Source: Megascapheus bottae
Lineage: Eukaryota > Chordata > Mammalia > Rodentia > Geomyidae
Direction of reading: 5' to 3'
NCBI GenBank assembly: GCA_024803745.1
Contig: JANJXV010000013.1
Location: 55,212,501-55,276,500, forward strand
Length of the DNA stretch: 64,000 nucleotides
Under the pieces are notes generated by a model. That model made no database searches. It worked only from the letters and a program-made list of their open reading frames with translations, and was not told the origin of the DNA. Within the stretch, counting starts at the first letter, position 1. Every line of letters begins with the position of its first letter. The translations under genes and the position numbers were made by a program. This document shows positions 20,395 through 30,984 of the stretch, one piece after another.

Positions 20395-20775
20395 ACTAAT
20401 GACAGCTAATGTGGGCTGTGTTGGCCTCATTAGTGCCAGCAATTTGAGTCCTGGATGATATTGCATTAATTACAGGAGCAGCTTTCTGGGGAGGGGCGAG
20501 GGGGCCCCATCCGCTACCAGAAATGAATCAGGACCTGCTGTATTGTCAGAGACGCAGGGAAGCGAGGCGGGGGAGAGGTGAGAAGAGTTGCACAGTAATT
20601 TCTACTGTTATTTTTCTACTATTTTATTTTCTCTGCTGAAGTGGGCCAGGGCCATTGTCCGCTTCTTTTTTTTCTGAAATCGATGCGTGGGAGGTAAAAT
20701 TACTCCCATTAGAGTTCAGACAAGACATTAAGTCCATTAAGGAAAGCAATGCAAAAAAAAGCTTTTATTCAGCTC
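20395..20775. promoter_or_regulatory. Candidate conserved enhancer island A
   Basis: SINE-free and AT-balanced between repeat-rich flanks. It contains cctcattagtgcc, gatattgcattaattacagg (ATTAATTA at 20465-20472, a homeodomain core), atgaatcagg (AP-1-like TGAATCA at 20524-20530) and aagcaatgcaaa. It lies about 13 kb upstream of GAL. The known human GAL enhancer GAL5.1 lies upstream of GAL in the same interval, so orthology is possible but unproven. Confidence 0.4.
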
Positions 20776-22049
20776 ACCCTGGGGCTGGCAGAGGGGCCAG
20801 CAGCCCCACAGCCCGCTGGCACCCCCTGGGTGCACCCCTGCCCAGCTCCAGGGGCTCCTCGGCAGCCTCTGCCCATGTTGTAGTGGGGGGGGGCTCTGCT
20901 GGAGAGCTGGAAACTGCACCCCACAGTGCCCTGCCCACACCCCACTGTGCCCTGCCTGCACCCCTCAGGGTCTTGCCCTCTGGTGGCACAGCTGAATCCC
21001 CCACCCTACCCACTTGACCCTGGGTTCCAGTCTGGCCATGCCTGGGAGCCCAGCAACCTTCCAGCACCTCGCGGCCGCCTGTTTCCACAGGTGTTGGTTA
21101 TGGGCCGTTTCCCGGCTGCAGCCCTCGGCCCTGCCTGGTCTTGGTCCTGGTGTTGGTGAAGTGGACAACCAGAGCAGGAGGAAGGCCTGGAGCACGGGAC
21201 AGCCCTGAGTTCAAGCCTCAGTCCTCAATCAAAAAGAAGGGAGGGAAGGCAAGGGGAGGGGGCAGAGGCTGGGGAGATCGGCCAGCTGGACCCTGCCGTG
21301 CCTCCAAGACAACCAGAAGCTGTGACCGCAGGTTGGCACTGTGTACACCAGCCAGCCGGGGGCACTGAGAACGTGCCTGGCCAGGCCCGAAGGCAGGAAG
21401 GTCTATGACTATGGCAAGGAAGGCATCTGGATGAGGCAAAGTCAGGGTGAGAGGGGTGGGTAGGGAGCAAGGGTGAGATGAGTTGGAACTGGAAAGAAAT
21501 GGAGGGAGAGAGGGAGAGGGAGCCGCTGGAGGGGAAGGGACAGTAGAAGTGATGGATGGAGAAATTGAGGCAGGACCCAAGGGGTGGCTGGGAGAGGACG
21601 CAGGAGACCCTCTCAAGCGAGCGGGGAGGTGTGGAGAGTCTGGACCAGGTAGTATGGATTTCGGTCAATTGGTACAAAGAACAGGATTGGGCACAGCCTG
21701 GCCACTGCTTGATTTTGGTAACGTTTATTGGCACTGGGCTCCGTACTCTCTCCCCTTCGGCTGCGTTCACACCACCGCTGTGTGGAGGGTGGAGGCCCCC
21801 CACGCCACGCTCTGGCCTTCCCCAAAAGCATTTGCCAGCCTTTGATTGCCCAGGGCAGCTATTGCAGGCGGCTCAGCAGAGCCCCTCAGCCTCCTGGGTC
21901 CCCAAGCCCTTGTCTAGGTGCAGATGGAGGTCAGGAGACCCTGCCCTGGGCCACAGGCGCTGCACCCCAAGCCCCTTGTCAGTGCTGGATGAAAATGTCC
22001 AGCAGCCCAGCCACTGTGAGCTGGCCGTGGCTCTAAAAACCAACACTCT
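20776..22049. other. Intergenic GC-rich stretch, nothing firm
   Basis: GC-rich sequence with an ID-like tail remnant near 21200-21235 and purine-rich text at 21480-21540. Long open frames here are compositional. Confidence 0.4.
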
Positions 22050-22260
22050 AGAATGTTCTCAGCTGAACTGCTTCGTTCCAGTGAATCACTGAAATGTGTT
22101 CTTAATAGACTCAAATGAAAGGCGAGGCCAAAGCAAAGCCACCCCTAAGACTCCATTTGTCTTTCACATTTTCCAATATTAAAGTTATGCATGGAGAGGC
22201 AAGTAAAGAAATAAGAATGCGAATGACGTGGGCAGAGACTTTGTCCCCGTGTCACAGGTC
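22050..22260. promoter_or_regulatory. Candidate conserved enhancer island B
   Basis: SINE-free, with attttccaatattaaagtta, a ttatgcatgg octamer-like motif and atgacgtggg (CRE-like TGACGTGG at 22224-22231). No coding potential was seen. Confidence 0.35.
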
Positions 22261-22387
22261 CCCTTGGCCCATGGCGGCCAGCTCTCCCTGCCAGCCTGAC
22301 CCCAATGTCCAGATGCCAACTACAAAGCTCGGAGAAGGAGCCCATGTGTGAGCAGTGGATATATGAAAAGGAAAACACACACACACA

Positions 22388-22570
22388 CACCTGAAAATTT
22401 CAAATTACACTATCTCTCCCAGTCAGCTGCCACTTGGAAAAGCTGATTTTCAGACTGTGTTAGGAGAAGCCAGCCACCGCCTCCCGGCTCAACAGCCCCA
22501 AGACACCGATAATTTCTGTGCCAATTAGGCTGCTCTGTGCTCGCAGGGATGCGTTTCCGTGTTGAGCAGC
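22388..22570. promoter_or_regulatory. Candidate conserved enhancer island C
   Basis: SINE-free, with aatttcaaattacac, ggaaaagctgattttcagac and gataatttctgtgccaattaggc, in the style of vertebrate non-coding conserved elements. Followed by GC-rich sequence and the GAG tract. Confidence 0.3.
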
Positions 22571-22835
22571 AAGAGTCACGGCTGGCGGCAGGGCGGCTCA
22601 GGCTCTCAGTGTCTCCATGGAGGGGCTGGGCTGGTGCAGGGGCCCCAGGTCCACGCATGGCCTGGTGGACTTCGGGGACCCTGCCTCAGCTGGGAGAGTC
22701 TCCTGTGCCCTCCCAGACAAGATCCAGTGAGCCCATAGCAGCGGGGCGCTGCCCTGCGGTACCCCGAGTGCTGTGAGGGGCAGCTCTGGCTCTGGTGGGA
22801 GTGGGTGGAGAGACCGAGGCATCCCAGAGGTGCCC

Positions 22836-22869
22836 AGAGGAGGAGGAGGAGGAGGAGGAGGAGGAGGAG

Positions 22870-22904
<35 letters not shown>

Positions 22905-22917
22905 GGAGGAGGAGGAA

Positions 22918-22973
<56 letters not shown>

Positions 22974-23013
22974 GGAGGAGGAGGAGGAGGAAGAGGAGGA
23001 AGAGGAGGAGGAA

Positions 23014-23074
<61 letters not shown>

Positions 23075-23076
23075 AG

Positions 23077-23117
<41 letters not shown>

Positions 23118-23118
23118 G

Positions 23119-23164
<46 letters not shown>

Positions 23165-23211
23165 AGGAGGAAGAGGAGGAGGAAGAGGAGGAGGAAGAGG
23201 AAGAGGAGGAG

Positions 23212-23261
<50 letters not shown>

Positions 23262-23326
23262 GGAGGAGGAGGAGGAGGAAGAGGAGGAGGAGGAGGAGGA
23301 GGAGGAGGAGGAGGAGGAGGAGGAGG
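22836..23326. repeat. 490-bp pure GAG/GAA polypurine tract
   Basis: About 164 triplets, all purine on the + strand, with no pyrimidine anywhere. Every departure from GAG is GAA in the same triplet phase. Such mirror-symmetric tracts can form intramolecular triplexes. All six frames stay open across it, so long poly-Glu, poly-Arg/Lys, poly-Gly/Arg, poly-Ser, poly-Pro and poly-Leu frames are artefacts. Confidence 0.95.
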
Positions 23327-23424
23327 CCCACAGCAAAATGTGCACCCAACCAAGTTCTCCCTCCATGTCCCCCATAACGCTGGCCTGAGAGGATGAAGCC
23401 TTTGGGGGGTGATGGGGGGGCCTG

Positions 23425-23573
23425 GCCCAATGCCCTGGCTACTCAGGAGGCTGAGATCTAGAGATCACGGTTCGAAGCCAGCCTGGGTAAGAAAGTCCGT
23501 GAGATTCTCATCTCCAACAAACCACCAGAAAGCTGGAGGCGGAGCTGTGACTCGGGTGGTGGAGTGCCAGCAC
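23425..23573 (+). mobile_element. B1-ID SINE, partial
   Basis: ctactcaggaggctgagatc to cggagctgtgactcgggtgg; it ends inside the right monomer. Confidence 0.75.
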
Positions 23574-23804
23574 GTATATATGACGGTCTGTGGGTTCTCC
23601 GGCTTGCTGGATGGGGCCCACCACTGAGAAGCGGCACCCCGAAAGGAGGCCCTGACTGAAGTCCTGGGGTGCAGGGCTGGGGGAGCTTCCTCACACACCT
23701 CAGCTCTTCCTGCCAGCGCCCCAGCTCCAGAGCCTTCTGTGGGTGCGGGAGAGGCGCACTGCGGCGGCGTTCGCAGGGCCGGGGTGAAGAACGGCTTCGC
23801 TCTG

Positions 23805-23965
23805 TCTTGTCTGAGGAAAAGTTCATCTGTGATGATCATTTGATTAGGAGTCTTGCCAGGAATGGTGATGCTTTTTTTTTTTCTTTTAAAGGGCAGCGAT
23901 AACCTAATAACTCAAATCTGATTTGTGAACAGAGTCCGTGATTATCAGGGTCACTGCGCTGGCAG
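23805..23965. promoter_or_regulatory. Candidate conserved enhancer island D
   Basis: Contains gatcatttgattaggag, cgataacctaataactcaaatctg and gtgattatcagggtcactg, and is free of SINEs. Judged by look only. Confidence 0.3.
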
Positions 23966-24644
23966 CAGGATCCGGGAGGGAAATGGGGGAGACAAAATGG
24001 ATGGGCGCCGTGCAGGGTCGGAGGTGGGGTGCAGGTGCAGGTCCCAGGGGGATCCACGTGCCCTCTGGTCACACGACTGGGGCCATGGGAAGTGGGGCAC
24101 AGCAGACATCAGCTCAGGCCGGAGCATCGGGCCTGGCGTCCGGGCAGAGCGTGCCTGCTGCTCGCCCCTCCAGCCAGCACCCCGGACGAAGCACCCGTGC
24201 CTGTGTGCAGCCCCGCTCAGAGCCAGTGGGAGATGTGTGGGGTGCAGGGGTGCCTCTGTGGTCTGCACCCCAGCCAGGGCTGCCGAGGCTGAGGTGAGCG
24301 GGAACGCCACCGCAGGACCAAGCTAAGCTACAAGGTGCTGCAGAGACAGCTGAGCTTTCCTCTACCCCAGCTGCACAGGGGAGTGAACCCCAGGGGTCCC
24401 CGCTGGCGTGGCCAGCACTCAGCACCGGGTGGGGTGCAGACCACAAAGGCCCCAGAACACCTCCCATTGCTCAGCTTCACACAGGTACTGGCACTAAGTC
24501 CCAGGTGCCTGCAGGGGGCTCCTTCTTGGGTCTGCCGGGCACCCACTCCACTCGGCCCAAAACCCTACGGAGGGGGATGGCCAGACACCCCAATACAGCA
24601 CCCCTGGAGAAGGAAGCGCATCCGAAACGACAGCCCAGCCTGTG

Positions 24645-24852
24645 GCCCACCCTGCCAGCCTAGCTTCCCAGGAGGCTGAGCCCTGAGGATTGTGGTTTAA
24701 AGCCAGCCTGGTCGAAAGCCCATGAGTTTCTGCCATTAACCACCAAAAACCCTGAAGTGGAGCTGTGGCTCAAGTGGTAGAGCACCAACCTTCAGTGAAA
24801 CAGCTAAGGCACAGAACAGAGGCCCTCAGGTCAGACCCCAGTGCAGGCACAA
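24645..24852 (+). mobile_element. B1-ID SINE
   Basis: The left part starts late; the right monomer ends ggtcagaccccagtgcag and leads into a purine tail repeat. Confidence 0.78.
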
Positions 24853-24942
24853 AGAGAGAGAGGAGGGAGGGAGAGGGAGGGGGAGAGGGAGGGCGAAAGA
24901 GGGAAGAGAAAGAGGAAGGGAAGGGAAGGAAGGGAAGGGGGC
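24850..24942. repeat. (GAGG)n/(GGAA)n-rich purine tract
   Basis: Purine repeat directly after a B1-ID SINE, probably its expanded tail. Confidence 0.8.
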
Positions 24943-24974
24943 CCAAGGGTGGAGGACAGTCCTGTCTCCCCAGC

Positions 24975-25185
24975 TAGCTCCTGATGCAGGAATTAGCTAA
25001 TGTGAAATCGAAGTACCCGTCCTTCACATGGGCCCAGAGTATGACGCTTGGGACCAGGTCATCGCAGCGTCAGATGCCCTCTAGATGTCCTTGACAGGCA
25101 TGAATTTATCTAATAACCAAAAAACAAAGGTCCAGGACCTTTATCTGGGAAACACTCTTCAGGCTCAGTGACATGAAAGCTGCTC
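24975..25185. promoter_or_regulatory. Candidate conserved enhancer island E
   Basis: Contains caggaattagctaatgtg, gaatttatctaataaccaaa and the near-palindrome ggtccaggacctttatc. SINE-free. Confidence 0.3.
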
Positions 25186-25687
25186 TCCTGGGGGGGGGGG
25201 GGTGGCTTTCATCTTCCCAGACACTACTTGATAGCTTGATAGCTGAGTAGCTCAGTGCCACCCAGGCTCCTGCTGGCCTCTGGCCTCTGGTGCCGGCCTG
25301 GGAGGAGGACTGCGGAACCCCAGTCCTCTGGGGTGACTACAGTCACCCTCCCACTGGGAGGGGCTGGGGCCCAGTCTGCATGGATCCCCTCCTCCTGCCT
25401 CCTGTGTGACCACAGGACTGGAGGATGGAGGCAAGGAAAGCGCCCCTCTCCCCAGCACAGCCTGGTAGGTGTCCATTCCCTTCCCATCCAGGCCTCAGGT
25501 TCAGAGTCATTGTGCTGCCTACATGAAGAATTAGAAGGCAGGAAGCCAGTTTAAAAGCAGACAGAGTACATTTCCTTGAAAGTAAAAGGACAGCAGAGAA
25601 AGGAAGTGGCAAAGACTCTCCTGAGACAGAGTCTGGAGGGAGGGTCCCTGGGTCCCCAGGGAAGGCAGCTCTAAAATACAAGCTCCT
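25186..25687. other. Intergenic, nothing recognised
   Basis: A 13-base G run at about 25190; no element or gene identified. Confidence 0.4.
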
Positions 25688-26114
25688 GTCGGGCGCAGTG
25701 ACTCGTGCTTGTAATCCTAACAACTCAGGAGGCTGAGATCTGAGATCAAGGTTCAAAGCCAGCCCGAGTACAAAAGGACCTGAGACTCTTATCTCCAATT
25801 AACCTCTAGAAAATGAGAAGTGGGGACCGGGAGTTTGGCCTAGTGGTTAAAGTGCTTGCCTAGCATGCATGAAGACCCGGGTTCGATTCCTCGGTACCAC
25901 ATATATAGAAAAAAGCTGGAAGTGGTGCTGAGGCTCAAGTGGTAGAGCTCTAGCCTTGAGAAAGTCCAAGGACAGTGCTCAGGCCCTGAGCTCAAGCCCA
26001 GGACTGGCAAAAAAAAAAAAAAAGAAAATGAGAAGTGGGGTTTGGCTCAAGGGTAGATTGGTAGCCTTGAGCTGAAGAGCTCAGGGACAGTGCCCAGGCC
26101 AAGTTCAAGCTCAG

Positions 26115-26118
<4 letters not shown>
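25688..26118 (+). mobile_element. B1-ID SINE split by a younger SINE
   Basis: Left part at 25688-25825; right part resumes at 26023. The host sequence agaaaatgagaagtgggg is duplicated at the insertion site. Confidence 0.92.
25826..26022 (+). mobile_element. ID-dimer SINE nested in a B1-ID SINE
   Basis: Perfect 18-base target duplication agaaaatgagaagtgggg at 25808-25825 and 26023-26040. Near-consensus sequence with a 15-base A tail. Confidence 0.96.

Positions 26119-26203
<85 letters not shown>
26118..26203. repeat. Compound (TC)n(AC)n microsatellite
   Basis: About 25 TC units followed by about 17 AC units. It starts exactly where a B1-ID SINE ends, so it probably grew from the SINE tail. 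Confidence 0.95.
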
Positions 26204-26204
<1 letters not shown>

Positions 26205-27737
26205 CAAGCTCCTCCCACTTCCCCTCCGGCTGTGTGCTGACGGGTTGGTGCCTTGCTCATGTGTCCCCTGTCTGTTTTCATTGGTGAATGGACAGCCAGG
26301 GCACTCTGGGAAAAATCATGTGAGCTGGAAGCATGGGAACAAAAAGCGCCATGATGAGCCATGTATTTCCTGTCGTGTGTTATGTCAACCCCTGTCTCGA
26401 ACTCACAACTCCCCTTCCTTTCCCTCACTCCTGTGCGCTGGGTTCAGCACCTGGATTATCTGAGAGTCCTGTGACGTCACACCTTTAGAAACATCCTCGT
26501 GTGATTTGGTTAGGGCTGATTGACCGCACCCTCTCTCCCGCAGACCCAGGCTGGGCACCTGCCCCGCGCTGCGTTTCCTCAGCCCCACAATTGGTGTAGG
26601 GGAACATAACTCAGCTCCATGCTGGACAGGCTGGGCCTGGACTCCAGAGTTCCTCCCGGGGATCCGGCCTGCCCAGCCTGGGCGCTGCAGCTGCCCTGGG
26701 GACGGACGGGGAGTCTGCCTTACCAGCTGTACCCGCTTGGAAGTGCCTGGTGTAGAGAAACCAGTTTCCAACTCGTGGGGAACTGTCCTGGAGGCGGCTG
26801 GCACAGGGTGCAGGGAAAGATAGGAGGGGCCCAGCCCTGGAGAAACGCAATGTCACAGTAGACCGTACGGACTCACGGCCTGAGAACAGTGGCGCTCCAC
26901 CATGGCGCTGTAGCTATCTGGAAGCTCACACCGCAGCCCACAGACGGGATGGGCCAGGTCTGCTTCTCCACCTGCCAGGTCCAGGCGGAGGTGGTGGCTG
27001 CTTTGACCAAGGGACGGACATGCTGGGCTCTTAGAGGCTGCATGCCTTGGCCACCATACTGTGAGGAAGCCAAAGCAGTTGTGAGGAGGCCTGGTTGTGC
27101 CAGGAGGGCAGAACCATGGCACATGCACATTGCTTTTGCTTGGGGCAATCTGCTCCAGGAAGGACATGAGTGGGAGGCTGGAAGGGCAACTTGAGCGAGT
27201 TCAGGAAGGCCGGAGAAGGTCTGACAGCTGTCGCCAGAGATCATCTCCTGTAAACACCACAACGCCCTCCCCTCCACCCCCAGGCCACGGACAGACAACA
27301 GTGCGGTTTCCACGGTGATGAATCAGGTTTAGGGACAGGCAGCTGTTGGGTAGGGGGCAGCTGCTATCTGGCTGGCTTGTAGGACAGCTGTGCTCCCCGG
27401 AACATGCTGGTCCTGGCCATGGTAATTGGCCATGTCCTTCCTTTGGCAAATTCACCTGACCCTTCAAATGGAATAACAGGGTGGAGAATTGAATTTTTCC
27501 CCAGGGTCCTGGGAAGCCTTCTGTTGTCACAGGGGCCTCTCAGCCTGATTTCCTCCTCATTAGTCCTTACTTACATGTCTCCCAGATCTGTGTCTTTACA
27601 AAAATGACAGATTATAGCAGGTCCTTTCACCTCCCATGACCCACACGCTCCTGGCTGGAGGACGCGCCCCACCTTACAGACGCCCTGAGCCTAGGAAGGA
27701 GCACGTGCGGTATGGATTCCAGATAATCCACAAAGGA
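26204..27737. other. Intergenic, no SINE
   Basis: 1.5 kb without a recognised SINE. The part 27290-27560 (gatgaatcaggtttagggac, ggtaattggccatgtcc) could be regulatory but is only suggestive. Confidence 0.35.
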
Positions 27738-27805
27738 CAGAGGGAGAGAGCAAGAGAGAGAGAGAGAGAGAGAGGGAAAGAGAGGGAGAGAGGGAGGGGG
27801 GAGTG
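27738..27805. repeat. (GA)n-rich repeat
   Basis: gagagagaga then gggaaagagagggagagagg. It adjoins the tail side of a reverse B1-ID SINE. Confidence 0.85.
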
Positions 27806-27811
27806 CGAGTG

Positions 27812-28042
27812 CCCCCTGGGGCTTGAACTCAGGGCCAGGGTGCTGTCTCCCTGGGCTTTCTTCCTCAAGGCTGATGCTCTACCACTCGAGTCCCAGCTCC
27901 ACTTCCAGCTTTTTTGCAGTTACAGTAATTGGAGATAAGCGTCTCATAAGCCTCTCTGCTTGGGCTGACTTCAAACTTTGATTCTCAGATTTGAGTCTCC
28001 TAGGTAGCCAGGATGGCAGGCGTGCATCATGGGTGCCAGCCA
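27812..28042 (-). mobile_element. B1-ID SINE, reverse
   Basis: ggggcttgaactcagggcca to aggatggcaggcgtgc. Confidence 0.83.
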
Positions 28043-28904
28043 CTAAGTCTTCTTTACCATGATGTATCTTGACCGTGGCATGGAATCGATCCTGGAAGGT
28101 TGCTTGTCTGAAATTAGCTGCACGCGGTGTGTTTGTGTTTGTCTAGTGAACCTGGGCATCTTTGGTGAACATTTGGGGTGACACAGGACCTGCTACACAG
28201 CAGTGGGGGCCGTGGTGAGGAAGACGCCCCCCCCCCCGGGAGCCTGGACCTGGGCAGAGTCCAGCAAAACCAGCTTTCCCAGCGGGAGGAAGTATGCGAG
28301 AATGGGCTGCCTGGACGTCTTGGTTTTTGCATGGTCCTAGGAAAATGGGGTCTCGGCAGCACAAAACCGCCCAGGTGCATTTGCTTCCAGAAAACAGCTG
28401 GGGGAAAGGAACTGGAGGCTGGAAACTGCCTTAACATTTCCCATAACACAAAATCCTTCAACAGCCCTGAGTCATCTCTGCTCCCCAAGCCCCAGCCCGG
28501 GAGAGACAGCACAGTGCTCCTCAGAGGGGTCGCTGGAACTCATGGGGGGAGAGGAGGCGCCCAGAGGGGGTGGGGAGAGAAGGAAGCAGCGAGCACTCTG
28601 GCCAGACACCATGTCTGGGACTGGTTCACGCGCTTGTGTTCCCAGCACTCAGGGAGAAGCTAGGGCAGGAGGGTGGAGAGTTGGGAGCCAGGCTAAGGCT
28701 CTAAAAAACTCCAAAATGCAATACATAAACCAAGCGAACCACTGCCCCTTTCGTCTGATGGAGGGTCCACCCGGTGGGCCGTGGCCGGGGCGTGGGGCGT
28801 CTGGGGAGCCCGATGTCAGTCACACGGTGAATGGAGGCTGCCTGGACACAGCAGCTAGCCCTCACGGCCTTCTACGTGGTGGTGCATAGGCTCTGAGGGT
28901 CTGA
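28043..28904. other. Intergenic, nothing recognised
   Basis: No repeats or exons identified before the 33-bp minisatellite. Confidence 0.4.
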
Positions 28905-29366
28905 TCCCCTCCTGGGGGGATCCGTCCAGCCCTAGGCCGCCCCTCCTGGGTGGGGGGATACGTCCAGCCCTGGGGCCGCCCCTCCTGGGGGGGATCCCTC
29001 CAGCCCTGGGCCGCCCCTCCTGGGGGGGATCCGTCCAGCCCTGGGCCGCCCCTCCTGGGGGGGGATCCGTCCAGCCCTGGGGGGGATCCGTCCAGCCGTG
29101 GGGCCGCCCCTCCTGAGGGGGATCCGTCCAGCCCTAGGCCGCCCCTCCTGGGGGGATCGGTCCAGCCCTGGGCCGCCCCTCCTGGGGGGGATCCGTCCAG
29201 CCCTGGGCCTCCCCTCCTGGGGGAAGATCCGTCCAGCCCTGGGCCGCCCCTCCTGGGGGGGGGAGATCCGTCCAGCCCTGGGCCTCCCCTCCTGGGGGAA
29301 GATCCGTCCAGCCCTGGGCCGCCCTCCTGGAGGGGGGGAATCCATCCAGCCCTGGGCCGCCCCTCC
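28905..29366. repeat. 33-bp minisatellite between PPP6R3 and GAL
   Basis: About 13 copies of a unit reading ggggggatccgtccagccct then gggccgcccctcct, with variants (ccctagg, gcctcccc, ggaagatcc) spread over several copies. About 4.3 kb upstream of GAL exon 1. Confidence 0.93.
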
Positions 29367-29499
29367 TCCTAGGCCTCCTGCCCTCCCGTGGCCGGGGAGC
29401 GGCCCCGACTTGACGGGGTGGGCGGAAAGCCAGGCAGCACGGGATCTGCGCTGTCCAGGCCCCCGGCCCGGGGGCGGCGCACAGACCACCCCACCCCAC

Positions 29500-29760
29500 C
29501 CCGCTGATCACCAGGTCCCCATGGAGCTGTGGACTGCTCAAGGGGGCGCGTTTGGGGCGGGGCTGCGGCCCCTCGAGGGGCGTGGCTTAGCTCTACAAGG
29601 GGTGGGTCTTGGGGCGGGGCTTGGATGAAGGGGCGGAGTTGTAGTCGACCCAGGAGTGTGGTTGGCCGCTGCAGGGGGAGGGGCTTGTGGTGGGCGGGGC
29701 GTGGGTGGCGGGGCGGGCTTAGCCGGTCGGGGCGTGGCTTGCGGGTGGGCGGGGCCTATC
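29500..29760 (+). promoter_or_regulatory. GC-box cluster in a CpG-rich segment
   Basis: At least six ggggcgg or gggcggggc motifs between 29555 and 29755, in a degenerate repeat (ggggcggggcttgg, gggcggggcgtgg). It resembles Sp1-type promoter or enhancer DNA and is followed at once by an AT-rich, SINE-free segment. No exon or TATA box was recognised. Confidence 0.45.
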
Positions 29761-29794
29761 TGTTCACCTTCCCACCACTCCCGCCAGGCCCCCT

Positions 29795-30010
29795 GCAAAC
29801 CGCTGGCGTTTGTTTTCCACGCTGGCAGATAGTTATTAAATTACAACGCAAATATAGTTAGATGAAATGATAAGTCGAAACCATTCTGAGCCCAAATCTG
29901 GTAAGTTGACGCATCTTGGGTTTTGTAATAGGCCTAGGTTTAAGCATTAGCTATGTGATTTTTAAATTTTTAAAAAATTATCTTTAGTGGTACAAAGGGC
30001 TTCGTTCCAC
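29795..30010. promoter_or_regulatory. Candidate conserved enhancer island F
   Basis: AT-rich segment abutting the GC-box cluster, 3.7 kb upstream of GAL: gttattaaattacaacgc, tagatgaaatgataag, gtaagttgacgcatc and gcattagctatgtg. SINE-free. Confidence 0.3.
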
Positions 30011-30298
30011 ACGTTAGCGGTGAGCACAGTGGGTAGTTTCGGGGCTTTATTCACCACCACCACGTTGGAGAAGGGGTGGAGATGTGGTCAGCAGAAAACG
30101 GTGAGTCAAGGGCTCTGACTTTCCCAGCCAGCCAGGTCCCGGCTCTGAGCTCAGGCAGTGCCTGCTCGAGGAGAGCAGCCATCGCCCTGTCCTCCTGGTC
30201 CATCCCATCACCAGCCTTCCGCTGAGACCGCGATCAGAGTAACTCCAGCCACGGGTAATGCAAAACCCCAAAGAACACTGCTCACAGAAGAGTGCATG

Positions 30299-30476
30299 TA
30301 GCGGGGAGTCTGGCCTAGTGGTCGATCATCCGCGAAGACCTGGGTTTGACTCAGGTCAAGAAAAAGCTGGAAGTGGTGCTGTGGCTCAAGCAGTAGAGCT
30401 CCAGTCTTGAGAAAGCTCAAGGACAGTGCTCAGGCCCTGAGCTCAAGCCCAGGACTAGCAAAAAAAAAAAAAAAAA
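30299..30476 (+). mobile_element. ID-dimer SINE
   Basis: Left monomer damaged (gtggtcgatcatccgcgaag); right monomer and A tail intact. Confidence 0.85.
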
Positions 30477-30984
30477 GTCTACGTACTCTATGCTGCACAG
30501 GCTCAGGCTTCCTCAGTGGTGCCTGAAGTTTGCCTGTGTCCCAAAGTGGTTGCTTGTCTTCAGCCCTCACATTCACATTCCAGGGACCAGGAAGAAGGAC
30601 CAAAAAAGAGCTTATCCGTGAGAGCCCCTCACCCACCTGTCAGGTCCGGCTCAGCAAGCCCATGAGTCACCCTAGAATATTATGTGGGAGCTGCACCGGG
30701 GGTGGCCGATGGCCCGGGTGGCCCCAACACTGGTAGGGGGTGTCGTGACAGTCAGTGTCATCTGTATAGTTGTCACAGATCTGGGCTTCCACTAGACAGG
30801 AATCCTCGAGAGGGCAAGCACCCTCGGCAGCTGCAGCCCCAGAGCCAGGGCAGGCAGGGAATGCGCTCCCATGTGGGGCGCCAGTGGAGCGTCCTGGGGA
30901 CTGGGCTCTTTGGGGCTGTATTTTCACCATGGGTGAGCAGAGCCTCGAGGGGAGAATGGATGAGTGGGTTCACAAGGCTGGAGA

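Noticed and set aside
22795..23388. 197-residue open frame, almost all Glu, and matching poly-Arg/Lys, poly-Ser, poly-Pro and poly-Leu frames
   Set aside because: They only reflect the GAG/GAA repeat, which has no stop in any frame; no promoter, splice sites or conserved flanks.
28905..29366. CRISPR-like direct repeats
   Set aside because: Units are contiguous with no unique spacers, in mammalian DNA; an ordinary minisatellite.
28932..29489. 185-residue repetitive frame and its mate on the + strand
   Set aside because: Translation of the 33-bp minisatellite.
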